The position numbers and the translations under genes were made by a program. The notes beneath the pieces were generated by a model, which worked only from the letters and a program-made list of their open reading frames with translations, ran no database searches and was not told the origin of the DNA. Below are positions 54,728 through 62,917 of a stretch of DNA of 64,000 nucleotides, in pieces. The DNA is taken from assembly GCF_010104355.1 (NCBI RefSeq), contig NZ_CP044972.1, positions 2,480,001-2,544,000 on the forward strand, in the 5' to 3' direction. The stretch is from Hydrogenophaga sp. PBL-H3. Its GTDB lineage: Bacteria; Pseudomonadota; Gammaproteobacteria; Burkholderiales; Burkholderiaceae_C. Positions within the stretch are counted from its first letter, which is position 1. Every line of letters starts with the position of its first letter.

Positions 54728-55771
54728 ATGAAAGTTGGCATCAACGGCATGGGCCGCATCGGCCGCCTGGCCCTGCGCGCCGCCCTCGGCGCGGCCGAGC
54801 GCGAAGCCACCGACCCGCGCGCCGGCAACCGGCTGCAAGTGGTGCACCTCAACGAACTCAAGGGTGGCGCTGCGGCCACCGCCCACCTGCTGGCCTTTGA
54901 CAGCGTGCAGGGCAAATGGCGCGCCGACATCGCCTCCGAGGGTGAAGACAGCATCCGCATCGACCAGCAGCGTTTGTCGTTCTCTTCTCACGCCGCCCCA
55001 GGCGACATTCCCTGGGGCGATCTGGGGGTGGACCTGGTGCTGGAGTGCACCGGCAAGTTCCTCACGCCAGAGACGATTCAGGGCCACCTGGACCGGGGCG
55101 CGAAGCGCGTGATCGTGGCCGCGCCGGTGAAGACGGGCGGTGTGCTCAACGTCGTGGTGGGCGTGAACCACATGCTCTACGAACCCGTGCGCGACCGCAT
55201 CGTGACCGCCGCCTCGTGCACCACCAACTGCCTGGCGCCGGTTGTGAAGGTGGTTCATGAAGCCATCGGCATCCGCCACGGCCAGATCACCACGCTGCAC
55301 AACCCGACCAACACCAACCTGGTGGTGGACGCGCCGCACAAGGACCTGCGACGCGCCCGCAGCGCGCTCATGAGCCTGGCGCCCACAACCACCGGCAGCG
55401 CCACCGCCATCGCGCTGATCTACCCCGAACTCAAGGGCAAGCTCAACGGCCACGCGGTGCGCGTGCCGGCGCTCAACGCCTCGCTCACCGACTGCGTGTT
55501 CGAGCTGCAGCGCGAGACCACGGTGGACGAAGTCAATGGCCTGTTTGCCGCGGCGGCGCAGGGCCCGCTGGCCGGCATTCTGGGTCACGAGACGCGCCCG
55601 CTGGTGAGCGCCGATTACGCACGCGACACGCGGTCGAGCATCGTGGACGCGCCGTCCACCATGGTCACCGACGGCACGCTGCTCAAGGTCTACGCCTGGT
55701 ACGACAACGAGATGGGCTACGCCTGCCGCATGGTCGACCTGGCCTGCCACATGCACAGCGTCGGCATCTGA
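54728..55771 (+). CDS. ArsJ-associated glyceraldehyde-3-phosphate dehydrogenase
   Basis: This is a 347-residue GAPDH. The NAD-binding start is [20 protein letters not shown]. The active site is [14 protein letters not shown] with the nucleophilic Cys. The inorganic-phosphate/substrate loop region is [12 protein letters not shown], and the C-terminal [12 protein letters not shown] is conserved. AGGA precedes the ATG. In ars operons this enzyme uses arsenate in place of phosphate to form unstable 1-arseno-3-phosphoglycerate, which ArsJ exports. The assignment to arsenic rather than glycolysis rests on the adjacent arsJ and arsR and on the shared upstream operator. Confidence 0.92.
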   Translation: MKVGINGMGRIGRLALRAALGAAEREATDPRAGNRLQVVHLNELKGGAAATAHLLAFDSVQGKWRADIASEGEDSIRIDQQRLSFSSHAAPGDIPWGDLGVDLVLECTGKFLTPETIQGHLDRGAKRVIVAAPVKTGGVLNVVVGVNHMLYEPVRDRIVTAASCTTNCLAPVVKVVHEAIGIRHGQITTLHNPTNTNLVVDAPHKDLRRARSALMSLAPTTTGSATAIALIYPELKGKLNGHAVRVPALNASLTDCVFELQRETTVDEVNGLFAAAAQGPLAGILGHETRPLVSADYARDTRSSIVDAPSTMVTDGTLLKVYAWYDNEMGYACRMVDLACHMHSVGI

Positions 55772-55797
55772 CCACACCGCACGAGCCGGATCCACAT

Positions 55798-55846
55798 CCG
55801 CTCGGGCTGAGCCCATATCCGTTCGGGCTGAGCCTGTCGAAGCCCT
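55798..55846 (+). repeat. extragenic REP-like repeat, one full and one partial copy
   Basis: GTTCGGGCTGAGCCTGTCGA (within 55819-55846) is a dispersed extragenic repeat often met in Burkholderiales genomes. A shorter related copy (CTCGGGCTGAGCCC) lies at 55801-55813. Both sit in the 84-bp gap between the GAPDH gene and arsJ. Confidence 0.6.
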
Positions 55847-55855
55847 CGCACACAC

Positions 55856-57094
55856 ATGAACACAGCAGAACGCAACTACGCCATCGTCACCGCCGCCTAC
55901 TGGGGCTTCACGCTCACCGACGGCGCGCTGCGCATGCTGGTGCTGCTGCACTTCTACCAACTCGGCTATTCGCCGTTCACGCTCGCATTTCTGTTTCTGC
56001 TGTACGAGGCGGCGGGCATCGTGGCCAATTTCATCGGTGGCTGGCTGGCCACGCGCTATGGCATCACACGCATGCTCACCGTGGGACTGGTCACGCAGAT
56101 CGTCGGATTCACCGTGTTGTCCTTCCTCGATCCGGGCTGGAGCGCGGCGATGTCGGTGGCCTGGGTGGTGCTGGCGCAAGGCATCTGCGGTGTGGCCAAA
56201 GACCTCACCAAGACCGCCAGCAAGTCGGCCATCAAGGTCACGGCCGACCAGGCCAAAAACCAGGGCTCGGGCCAGCTCTTCAAGTGGGTGGCCTGGTTCA
56301 CCGGCAGCAAGAACGCCATGAAGGGCGTCGGCTTCTTCCTCGGCGGCCTGCTGCTGCAGATGCTGGGCTTTCAGCACGCGCTGTGGGCCATGGCGGCGCT
56401 GCTGGCGCTGGTGCTGATGGGTGTGGTGAGCGCGCTGCCACAGATGATGGGCAAAAACAAGGCGTCCAGGTCCGCGAAAGAACTGTTCGCCAAGAACACG
56501 GGCGTGAATGTGCTGGCCGCCGCACGCGTGGTGCTGTTTGGCGCGCGTGACGTGTGGTTTGTGGTGGGCGTGCCGGTGTACCTGTACTCGCAGGGCTGGA
56601 CCTTCACCATGGTCGGCACGTTTCTGGCGGCCTGGACCATCGGCTACGGCGCAGTGCAGGCCATGGCACCCGCTTTTGTGAAGCGCAGCACCGACGGCCT
56701 GAGCACCGAGGTACCCGCCGCGCGTCTGTGGTCGGCCTTGCTGGCGCTGGTGCCCATGGCGCTGGCCGTGGCGGTGGCGCTGGACGTGCCGCACCTGCCC
56801 TGGGTGGTGGTGGGTGGGCTGGGCGTGTTCGGCTTTGCGTTCGCGGTGAACTCGTCCGTGCACTCCTACCTGGTACTGGCCTACGCGGGTTCGGAAAAAG
56901 CGGCCGAGGACGTGGGCTTTTACTACGCGGCCAACGCACTCGGCCGCTTCAGCGGCACGCTGCTCTCGGGCCTGCTGTACCAGTGGGGCGGCCTGCTCTA
57001 TGCGCTGCTGGGCTCCGCGCTCATGCTGGTCGCGTGCTGGCTGGCCACGCTCAAGCTGCCCATCCGCCCGCCCCTGCAACACACACCTGCCTGA
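55856..57094 (+). CDS. arsJ: organoarsenical efflux MFS transporter ArsJ
   Basis: This 412-residue major facilitator has about 12 membrane segments. It starts MNTAERNYAIVTAAYWGFTLTDGALRMLVLLHF, a strong ArsJ signature. The conserved GVAKDLTKTASKSAIK and GSGQLFKWVAWFTGSKNAMKGVGFFLGG loops are characteristic. It exports 1-arseno-3-phosphoglycerate made by the preceding GAPDH, which then breaks down outside to give net arsenate efflux. No obvious ribosome site precedes the ATG. An REP-like repeat separates it from the GAPDH gene. Confidence 0.95.
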   Translation: MNTAERNYAIVTAAYWGFTLTDGALRMLVLLHFYQLGYSPFTLAFLFLLYEAAGIVANFIGGWLATRYGITRMLTVGLVTQIVGFTVLSFLDPGWSAAMSVAWVVLAQGICGVAKDLTKTASKSAIKVTADQAKNQGSGQLFKWVAWFTGSKNAMKGVGFFLGGLLLQMLGFQHALWAMAALLALVLMGVVSALPQMMGKNKASRSAKELFAKNTGVNVLAAARVVLFGARDVWFVVGVPVYLYSQGWTFTMVGTFLAAWTIGYGAVQAMAPAFVKRSTDGLSTEVPAARLWSALLALVPMALAVAVALDVPHLPWVVVGGLGVFGFAFAVNSSVHSYLVLAYAGSEKAAEDVGFYYAANALGRFSGTLLSGLLYQWGGLLYALLGSALMLVACWLATLKLPIRPPLQHTPA

Positions 57095-57104
57095 AAGACA
57101 TCCC

Positions 57105-57434
57105 ATGGACGAAATCCAAGCCGTCAAGTCCCTCGGAGCCCTGGCGCAGGAAACACGCCTGCGCATCTTCCGCGCACTGGTGGCGCAAGGGCCTCTGGGC
57201 CTCACACCGGGCCAACTCACCGAAGTGCTGGGCGTGGCAGGCACGGCGCTGTCGTTCCACCTCAAGGAGCTCAGCCATGCGGGTCTTGTTTCACAAGAGC
57301 GCAACGGCCGCCACCTGATCTACCGCGCCGAGTTCAGCACCATGAACGACTTGCTGCAATTCCTCACCGCCCACTGCTGCCAGGGTGAGCCCTGCGAGGT
57401 GACCGCCTCCGTTGCTGTCTGCACCACCTGCTGA
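57105..57434 (+). CDS. arsR: arsenic-responsive repressor ArsR
   Basis: This is a 109-residue winged-helix repressor. The N-terminus QAVKSLGALAQETRLRIFRALVAQGP and recognition helix VAGTALSFHLKELSHAGLV are typical ArsR/SmtB sequence. The classical CxC in the DNA-binding helix is absent. Instead Cys91, Cys92 and Cys97 (HCCQGEPC) and Cys106/Cys109 (CTTC) lie at the C-terminus, as in the Acidithiobacillus-type ArsR that binds As(III) there. It follows arsJ by 10 bp and should repress the promoter at 53305-53333, making the operon autoregulated. Confidence 0.93.
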   Translation: MDEIQAVKSLGALAQETRLRIFRALVAQGPLGLTPGQLTEVLGVAGTALSFHLKELSHAGLVSQERNGRHLIYRAEFSTMNDLLQFLTAHCCQGEPCEVTASVAVCTTC

Positions 57435-57447
57435 AAGGTTTTCCAGA

Positions 57448-57708
57448 ATGGACTTCGTGCGAACCGTGTGCGACAAGGCGGCCGGCGAGATGTGCCCGGT
57501 GTGGCCTGGGCAGCCCATGTCGGCCCACCGGGGCGTTGAAGATCCTGCGGCGGTCAAGGGCAGCGATGAGACCATCCAGCGAGCGTTCAACGACCGTTTC
57601 ATCGTTCTGAACCGGCGCATTGCCCTGCTCTCGGTGCTGCCCATCCACAAGCTCGACAAGCACGCACTCAAAAACGAGCTCACCGGCATAGGACGGGTCT
57701 CAGCCTGA
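57448..57708 (+). pseudogene. arsC: N-terminally truncated arsenate reductase ArsC fragment
   Basis: These 86 codons match only the C-terminal half of the low-molecular-weight-phosphatase-type ArsC: MDFVRTVCDKAAGEMCPVWP, GQPMSAHRGVEDPAAV and the [10 protein letters not shown]-type tail. The catalytic C-x5-R phosphate loop and the first ~75 residues are missing, and only 13 bp separate it from arsR, so the 5' half was deleted. The ATG corresponds to an internal Met of the full protein and has AAAGG about 9 nt upstream. The stop overlaps the acr3 start (TGATG), so the remnant is probably still translated and coupled to acr3. It cannot reduce arsenate by the known mechanism. Confidence 0.85.
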
Positions 57709-58742
57709 TGGGACTCTTTGAACGTTACTTGACGCTGTGGGTGGCGCTGGGGATCGCCGCCGGGGCGGGGCTGGGGCTGCTCGCACCCGCCGGATTTCAG
57801 GCCGTGGCTGCGATGGAGGTCGCGCAGGTCAACCTGGTCGTGGCCGTGTTCATCTGGGTGATGATTTACCCCATGATGATCCAGATCGACTGGCACGCCG
57901 TGCGCGATGTGGGCAATAAGCCGCGAGGGCTGCTGCTCACGCTGGTGGTCAACTGGCTGATCAAGCCTTTCACCATGGCCGCTCTCGGCGTGCTGTTCTT
58001 CCAGGTCATCTTTGCGCCCTGGGTCGATCCGCAGTCGGCCAGCGAATACATCGCCGGCATGATTTTGCTGGGCGTGGCGCCCTGCACGGCCATGGTCTTC
58101 GTGTGGAGCCAGCTCGTCAAAGGCGATGCGAGCTACACGCTGGTGCAAGTGTCGATCAACGACCTCATCATGGTGGTGGCGTTCGCGCCCATCGCGGCGT
58201 TTTTGCTGGGAGTGACCAACGTGACCGTGCCCTGGGAAACGCTGCTCCTGTCCACCGTGCTCTACGTGGTGCTGCCCCTGGCAGCCGGCATGCTCACACG
58301 CAAGTGGCTGATGCAACGCGGACCTGCTGCGATGAGCTCGTTTGTGGCCGCGCTCAAGCCGTGGTCGGTGATCGGCCTGATTGCCACCGTGGTGCTGCTG
58401 TTCGGTTTTCAGGCACAAACCATCGTGCGCCAGCCACTGGTGATTCTGCTCATCGCGGTGCCGCTGGTGTTGCAGAGCTACGGCATCTTCTTCATCACCT
58501 GGTGGGGCGCGAAATGGCTCCAGCTGCCGCACAACGTGGCGGGCCCGGCCTGCCTGATCGGTACTTCCAACTTCTTCGAACTGGCAGTGGCCGTGGCCAT
58601 TTCGCTCTTCGGTTTGAACTCGGGCGCGGCGCTGGCCACCGTGGTCGGCGTGCTGGTGGAGGTGCCGGTGATGCTGTCGCTGGTGGCCCTGGTCAACGCC
58701 TGGCGACCCGCCGAAACAGGCCTGCGGACAGGCCCCCCTTGA
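57708..58742 (+). CDS. acr3: arsenite efflux transporter Acr3
   Basis: This is a 344-residue member of the BASS-like Acr3 family with about 10 membrane segments. The signature [31 protein letters not shown] contains the conserved Cys needed for arsenite transport; [10 protein letters not shown] and [25 protein letters not shown] are also conserved. It expels As(III) using the proton gradient. The ATG at 57708 overlaps the truncated arsC stop by one base. A short hairpin follows the stop. Confidence 0.95.
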   Translation: MGLFERYLTLWVALGIAAGAGLGLLAPAGFQAVAAMEVAQVNLVVAVFIWVMIYPMMIQIDWHAVRDVGNKPRGLLLTLVVNWLIKPFTMAALGVLFFQVIFAPWVDPQSASEYIAGMILLGVAPCTAMVFVWSQLVKGDASYTLVQVSINDLIMVVAFAPIAAFLLGVTNVTVPWETLLLSTVLYVVLPLAAGMLTRKWLMQRGPAAMSSFVAALKPWSVIGLIATVVLLFGFQAQTIVRQPLVILLIAVPLVLQSYGIFFITWWGAKWLQLPHNVAGPACLIGTSNFFELAVAVAISLFGLNSGAALATVVGVLVEVPVMLSLVALVNAWRPAETGLRTGPP

Positions 58743-58772
58743 GTCATGACAAAGCGCTGTGCCGCGTGGGCT

Positions 58773-58792
58773 GGGTGAATTTCACCCTTTCT
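58773..58792 (+). terminator. possible weak terminator after acr3
   Basis: GGGTGAA and TTCACCC (58773-58787, one-base centre) form a perfect dyad followed by TTTCTT, 30 bp after the acr3 stop. The stem is short for a terminator; a regulator site is the alternative. The rest of the 147-bp gap shows nothing else clear except a CATAAT near 58857. Confidence 0.4.
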
Positions 58793-58889
58793 TGATCCGG
58801 CTCAAGCAGTGCCCACTTGGGCGCCCCGGCCCTCTTCTCTTTGCGCATCGGCTTTCCATAATGGACAGACTTGAAGGAGCGCGCGCGGC

Positions 58890-60335
58890 ATGGAACTGTT
58901 CCTGAGGATGATCCACGGTGGGGCCGGCAGCCTGGCGGCCTACCTGGCGGCGCACGTGTTGCTGTGCCTGCTGCCCGCGTTCTTCATTGCCGGGGCCATG
59001 GCCGCGCTGATTCCCAAGGCCAGCATCACGCGCTGGCTGGGGCGCCATGTGCCCGCCTTCGTGTCTTACCCGGCGGCTGCGGCCGCGGGCTCGCTGCTGG
59101 CGGTGTGCTCCTGCACCATCGTGCCCTTGTTTGCCGGCATCTACCGCAAGGGTGCCGGTATCGGCCCGGCCATGACGTTCCTGTTCTTCGCACCGGCGGG
59201 CAACGTCATGGCGCTGGCCTACACCGGCAGCATCCTCGGACCGGAATTTGCCGTCGCCCGCCTCGTGCTGTGTCTGATGTTCGGCGTCGGCATCGGCCTG
59301 TTGATGGCGCTGATTTTCTGGCGCGACGACGCGGCCCACGACGCCCAGACCGACCAGCTGTTTGCCGACCGGGCCAGCGTCTCGCCGGCCGCGCTGGGCG
59401 TCATGGTTTCGCTGGTGGCACTGCTGATTGCGGGCACGCTGAAGCTGTGGCCACTCACCGCTGCGCTGGGTTCGTTCGCATTGCCCGGGTCGTGGGCGCA
59501 GAGCTGGCAGGCCACCCTGCTTGGCTGGGTGCCGTTTGACTCGGCCCGGGGCGAAGAAGGCGTGAGCCTGCACGGCTCGGTGCTCATCGTGTTGCTGGTG
59601 CTGGTGGCCACCACGGCGGGGAAAGGGCTGGAGAACATCATCGAAGGGGCCAACCGCTGGACCTGGCTCGTGCTGGGACTGGCGGCCACCACACTGCTGG
59701 TGGCTTCACTGAGCCTGGTGCCTGGCCTCCAGGGGCTTGAGATCGAGGTCACTGGCCGCACTGTCGGTGTTGCGCTCGCCATGGCGTCTGTGTGGTACCA
59801 CGCGCGTCAGCTGCCGGCCGACGACTGGCGCTCATGGCTGTGGGAAACCTGGCGCTTCGTGAAGCAGATCTTTCTGGTGCTGGTGATCGGCGTGTTCATT
59901 GTCGGCATGGCGCGCCAGGTGATCCGGCCTGAGTGGATCGAGTCCCTGGCCGGCAGCAACACGGTGCAGGCCAACGTGGTGGCGGTCGGCTTTGGTGTCT
60001 TCATGTACTTCCCCACGCTGGTGGAGGTGCCGGTGGCGCGCATGTTCCTCGATCTCGGCATGCACCCGGGCCCCTTGCTGGCCTACCTCATGGCCGATCC
60101 GGAACTCAGCCTGCAAAGCATGTTGATGGTGGCCGCCGTCATCGGCTGGACCAAGACCGCAACCTACGTGGGCTGGGTGGCGGTCTTCAGCGTGTGCGCC
60201 GGCCTGATTTTTGGCGCCTGGTCCGATGGCGTGGGCTGGCCATCGCTGGCGGCGGTGATGGCGCTCGTGCTGGGCTCACTGGCCGTGGCAGTGGGCCGGC
60301 TGCGGCGGCGCTGGCGCGCCTCCGTGCCCGCTTGA
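58890..60335 (+). CDS. ArsP/YraQ-family permease (DUF318)
   Basis: This is a 481-residue membrane protein with about 10-12 segments. The family hallmark LLAVCSCTIVPLFAGIYRKGAGIGPAMTF-like segment is present, as is a second one, VFMYFPTLVEVPVARMFLDLGMHPGP. Known relatives export organoarsenicals (ArsP) or other metals. The exact substrate is not fixed by sequence. The place directly after acr3 and before a small CxxC protein suggests an arsenic or metal role. AAGGAG lies about 11 nt before the ATG. Confidence 0.8.
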   Translation: MELFLRMIHGGAGSLAAYLAAHVLLCLLPAFFIAGAMAALIPKASITRWLGRHVPAFVSYPAAAAAGSLLAVCSCTIVPLFAGIYRKGAGIGPAMTFLFFAPAGNVMALAYTGSILGPEFAVARLVLCLMFGVGIGLLMALIFWRDDAAHDAQTDQLFADRASVSPAALGVMVSLVALLIAGTLKLWPLTAALGSFALPGSWAQSWQATLLGWVPFDSARGEEGVSLHGSVLIVLLVLVATTAGKGLENIIEGANRWTWLVLGLAATTLLVASLSLVPGLQGLEIEVTGRTVGVALAMASVWYHARQLPADDWRSWLWETWRFVKQIFLVLVIGVFIVGMARQVIRPEWIESLAGSNTVQANVVAVGFGVFMYFPTLVEVPVARMFLDLGMHPGPLLAYLMADPELSLQSMLMVAAVIGWTKTATYVGWVAVFSVCAGLIFGAWSDGVGWPSLAAVMALVLGSLAVAVGRLRRRWRASVPA

Positions 60336-60363
60336 ACCCGTTCGTTCCCACAGGAGAAAACCC

Positions 60364-60612
60364 ATGTTGACCGTGAAAATCCTCGGCTCCGGCTGTGCCA
60401 ACTGCAAAAAACTCGAAGCGGTGGCGCGCGAGGCCGTCAGCGCGTCCCGGGTTGAGGCCGAATTCGTCAAGGTAACCGACGTGAAGCAGATCATTGCCTA
60501 CGATCTGATGTCCACACCGGGCCTTGTCATCAACGAAAAACTCGTGAGCAGCGGCCGCATTCCGACCGTGGCCGAAGTGCAAGGCTGGCTGGTGTCGCCC
60601 GCCACGCCCTGA
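60364..60612 (+). CDS. small thioredoxin-fold protein (redox-active disulfide protein 2 type)
   Basis: This 82-residue protein begins MLTVKILGSGCANCKKLEAVAREA, with the CxxC active site (CANC) and the cis-proline segment LMSTPGLVINEKLVSSGRIPT. It matches the TIGR00412-like small thioredoxins that are usually encoded with YraQ-type permeases. AGGAG lies 8 nt upstream. It follows the permease by 28 bp, so the two probably work together, perhaps by delivering or reducing the metalloid cargo. Confidence 0.88.
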   Translation: MLTVKILGSGCANCKKLEAVAREAVSASRVEAEFVKVTDVKQIIAYDLMSTPGLVINEKLVSSGRIPTVAEVQGWLVSPATP

Positions 60613-60649
60613 CCTGGACGACCGCAGGGGCCTGAGAGAATACGGCCCT

Positions 60650-61213
60650 GTGAACCCCGTCTCGCCCGCGACCCCACACCCGCTGCAATGCCACCCCGCC
60701 ACACCGCCCGGCACACCGCTGGGCCTGTCGGTGGCGGTGAGCGTCGAGCGCGATGGCTTGCTGCTGGTCTACACGGTGAGCGGGCACACAGACGCACTGC
60801 GCATCCCGGCGCCGACCGCACCGGGCCCGCTTGACGGTCTGTGGCAACACACCTGCCTGGAGGCCTTCGTGGCCGCCGAGGGTGGGGCGACCTACCGCGA
60901 ATTCAACTTCTCGCCCTCGGGTCAATGGGCGGCCTACCGATTCGCCAGCGAGCGGGTGAGGGACACCAACGCAGAAGCGAGTCCGCCGCCATCGTTGGAG
61001 CTGAGCCTCACGCCCGCCTGCCTGGTCCTGTCGGCCCGTCTGCCGTGGGCTGCCCTGCCCCCGCGCCCCGGCACGCTGTGCATCGCCCTGAGCGCCGTCA
61101 TCGAGGAGGCCAACGGTCACCTCAGCTACTGGGCGCTGCAACACCCGCAAGCACGTCCCGATTTCCACCACCCCGCCGGTCGCTCGTTGCGCCTGGCCCT
61201 GCCCCAGAACTGA
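60650..61213 (+). CDS. DOMON-like domain-containing protein
   Basis: This 187-residue protein starts at a GTG at 60650. LDGLWQHTCLEAFVAAEGGATYREFNFSPSGQWAAYRF is the hallmark of DOMON-like/carbohydrate-binding-type beta-sandwich proteins. YWALQHPQARPDFHHP near the C-terminus is also conserved. No signal peptide is evident. Function is unknown in the family; binding of a sugar or haem has been proposed. It is followed 5 bp later by the NamZ-type gene, so they are cotranscribed. Confidence 0.82.
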   Translation: MNPVSPATPHPLQCHPATPPGTPLGLSVAVSVERDGLLLVYTVSGHTDALRIPAPTAPGPLDGLWQHTCLEAFVAAEGGATYREFNFSPSGQWAAYRFASERVRDTNAEASPPPSLELSLTPACLVLSARLPWAALPPRPGTLCIALSAVIEEANGHLSYWALQHPQARPDFHHPAGRSLRLALPQN

Positions 61214-61218
61214 ACGCC

Positions 61219-62421
61219 ATGCAATTCGGCCTCGATCGTTTCCTGCAAGACCCCACCCTGCGCGCTCCGCTCGCGGGCCGGCGCGTGGCCCTGCTGGCCC
61301 ACCCCGCCTCGGTCACGCGCGACCTCACGCATGCACTCGACGCACTGGCCGCCCTGCCCGATGTGAAGCTCAGCGCCGCCTTCGGCCCGCAGCATGGCCT
61401 GCGCGGCGACAAGCAAGACAACATGGTCGAGTCGCCCGACTACCTCGACCCGCGACTGGGCATTCCGGTGTTCAGCCTGTACGGCGAGGTGCGCCGCCCG
61501 ACCGACGCGATGATGGCCAGCTTCGACGTGCTGCTGGTCGACCTGCAAGACCTCGGCTGCCGCATCTACACCTTCATCACCACGCTGCGCTATGTGCTGG
61601 AGGCTGCAGCGCAGCACGGCAAGGCGGTGTGGGTGCTGGACCGCCCCAACCCCGCAGGCCGGCCGATCGAAGGCCTCACCCTGCGCGAAGGCTGGGAGAG
61701 TTTTGTAGGCGCCGGACCCATGCCCATGCGCCACGGCATGACCATGGGCGAACTCGGGCACTGGTTCATCGCCAGGCTCGGCCTCACCGTGGAGTACCGC
61801 GTGATCGCCATGGCCGGCTGGCAGCCCGACGCAGCGCCCGGCTTTGGCTGGCCGACCGAGCGCAGCTGGGTGAACCCCAGCCCCAACGCCGCCAACCTGA
61901 GCATGGCGCGCGCCTACGCCGGCACGGTGATGCTGGAGGGCACGACGCTGTCCGAAGGCCGAGGCACCACGCGCGCGCTGGAGTTGTTTGGCGCGCCGGA
62001 CATCGATGTGCCGCGCCTGCTGGCCAACATGCGCCGCATCGCGCCGCAATGGCTGCTGGGCTGCGTGCTGCGGCCGTGCTTCTTCGAGCCCACCTTCCAC
62101 AAGCACCACGGGCAGTTGTGCGCCGGCCTGCAGATCCATGTGGAAGACCCGACCCATTACGACCACGCCGCCTTCAAACCCTGGCGGCTGCAAGCGCTGG
62201 CGTTTCGCGCATTGCGCCTGCAGGCACCCGACTACCCCCTGTGGCGCGACTTCGCCTACGAGTACGAACACGACCGCCTGGCGATCGACCTCATCAACGG
62301 TGGGCCGATGCTGCGGGAGTGGGTGGACGATGTGTCGGCCTCGCCGGACGTGCTGGATGCTGCCGCGGCAGCCGACGAGGGGGCTTGGGCTTTAGGACGC
62401 GCGCCCTTCCTGCTGTACTGA
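61219..62421 (+). CDS. NamZ-type exo-beta-N-acetylmuramidase (DUF1343)
   Basis: This is a 400-residue protein. Family landmarks are RRVALLAHPASVTRDL, FGPQHGLRGDKQDNM, PVFSLYGEVRRPTDAMM, DVLLVDLQDLGCRIYTFITTL, VLDRPNPAGRPIEG, MRHGMTMGELGHWF and GTTLSEGRGTTRALELFG. Homologues remove MurNAc from the non-reducing end of peptidoglycan chains. No signal peptide is seen, so this copy may work in the cytoplasm on recycled fragments, unlike the secreted Bacillus enzyme. The ATG lies 5 bp after the DOMON-like stop. Confidence 0.87.
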   Translation: MQFGLDRFLQDPTLRAPLAGRRVALLAHPASVTRDLTHALDALAALPDVKLSAAFGPQHGLRGDKQDNMVESPDYLDPRLGIPVFSLYGEVRRPTDAMMASFDVLLVDLQDLGCRIYTFITTLRYVLEAAAQHGKAVWVLDRPNPAGRPIEGLTLREGWESFVGAGPMPMRHGMTMGELGHWFIARLGLTVEYRVIAMAGWQPDAAPGFGWPTERSWVNPSPNAANLSMARAYAGTVMLEGTTLSEGRGTTRALELFGAPDIDVPRLLANMRRIAPQWLLGCVLRPCFFEPTFHKHHGQLCAGLQIHVEDPTHYDHAAFKPWRLQALAFRALRLQAPDYPLWRDFAYEYEHDRLAIDLINGGPMLREWVDDVSASPDVLDAAAAADEGAWALGRAPFLLY

Positions 62422-62428
62422 AACGGCT

Positions 62429-62917
62429 TCAGTCCAGCCACTTCTGATAGAACCGGGCCGTGCCCATGGCCGGGTCCAGCTGGTAACCAGCGAAGCCGAT
62501 GCGCTCGTACAGCCGGACGGCGCCCTGGTTGCCCGACAGGACTTCCAGCGTCATCTTCACCGCGCCGCGATCGCGCGCGATCAACTCTGCGAAGGCCAGC
62601 ATCTGCTCGGCAATCCCGCGCCCGCGGTGGCTGGCCAACACGGCCACATCGTGCACGTTCACCAGCGGCTTGCAGGCAAAGGTGGAGAAGCCTTCGATGC
62701 AGTTCACCAGTCCCACCGGCTGCGTACCGTCAAACGCCAGCACGCTGTAGGCCTGTGGCCGCGCCGAGAGTTCGCGCACCAGGTGCTGTTTGGCAAAGTC
62801 CGACAGCCCTTCGCCGCCACCCGCCGGATCGCTGGCATACGCATCGAGCAAGGCCACCAGCGCGGCCGCGTGAATGGGGTCGGCGTAGTCCGCGCGCAAG
62901 ATGGAAGCGGCACTCAC
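62429..62917 (-). CDS. GNAT family N-acetyltransferase
   Basis: This 162-residue protein starts at a GTG that overlaps the glmM stop (GTGA). The acetyl-CoA loop is [28 protein letters not shown]; the C-terminal [22 protein letters not shown] is typical GNAT motif B. The substrate is unknown. Coupling to glmM could hint at an amino-sugar-related acceptor, but GlmU normally does that acetylation. It is convergent with the NamZ-type gene. Confidence 0.88.
   Translation of the reverse strand: MSAASILRADYADPIHAAALVALLDAYASDPAGGGEGLSDFAKQHLVRELSARPQAYSVLAFDGTQPVGLVNCIEGFSTFACKPLVNVHDVAVLASHRGRGIAEQMLAFAELIARDRGAVKMTLEVLSGNQGAVRLYERIGFAGYQLDPAMGTARFYQKWLD

Noticed and set aside
62418-62434. ACTGAA/TTCAGT hairpin between the NamZ-type and GNAT genes as a bidirectional terminator
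   Set aside because: The stem is only 6 bp and has no T run on either strand.
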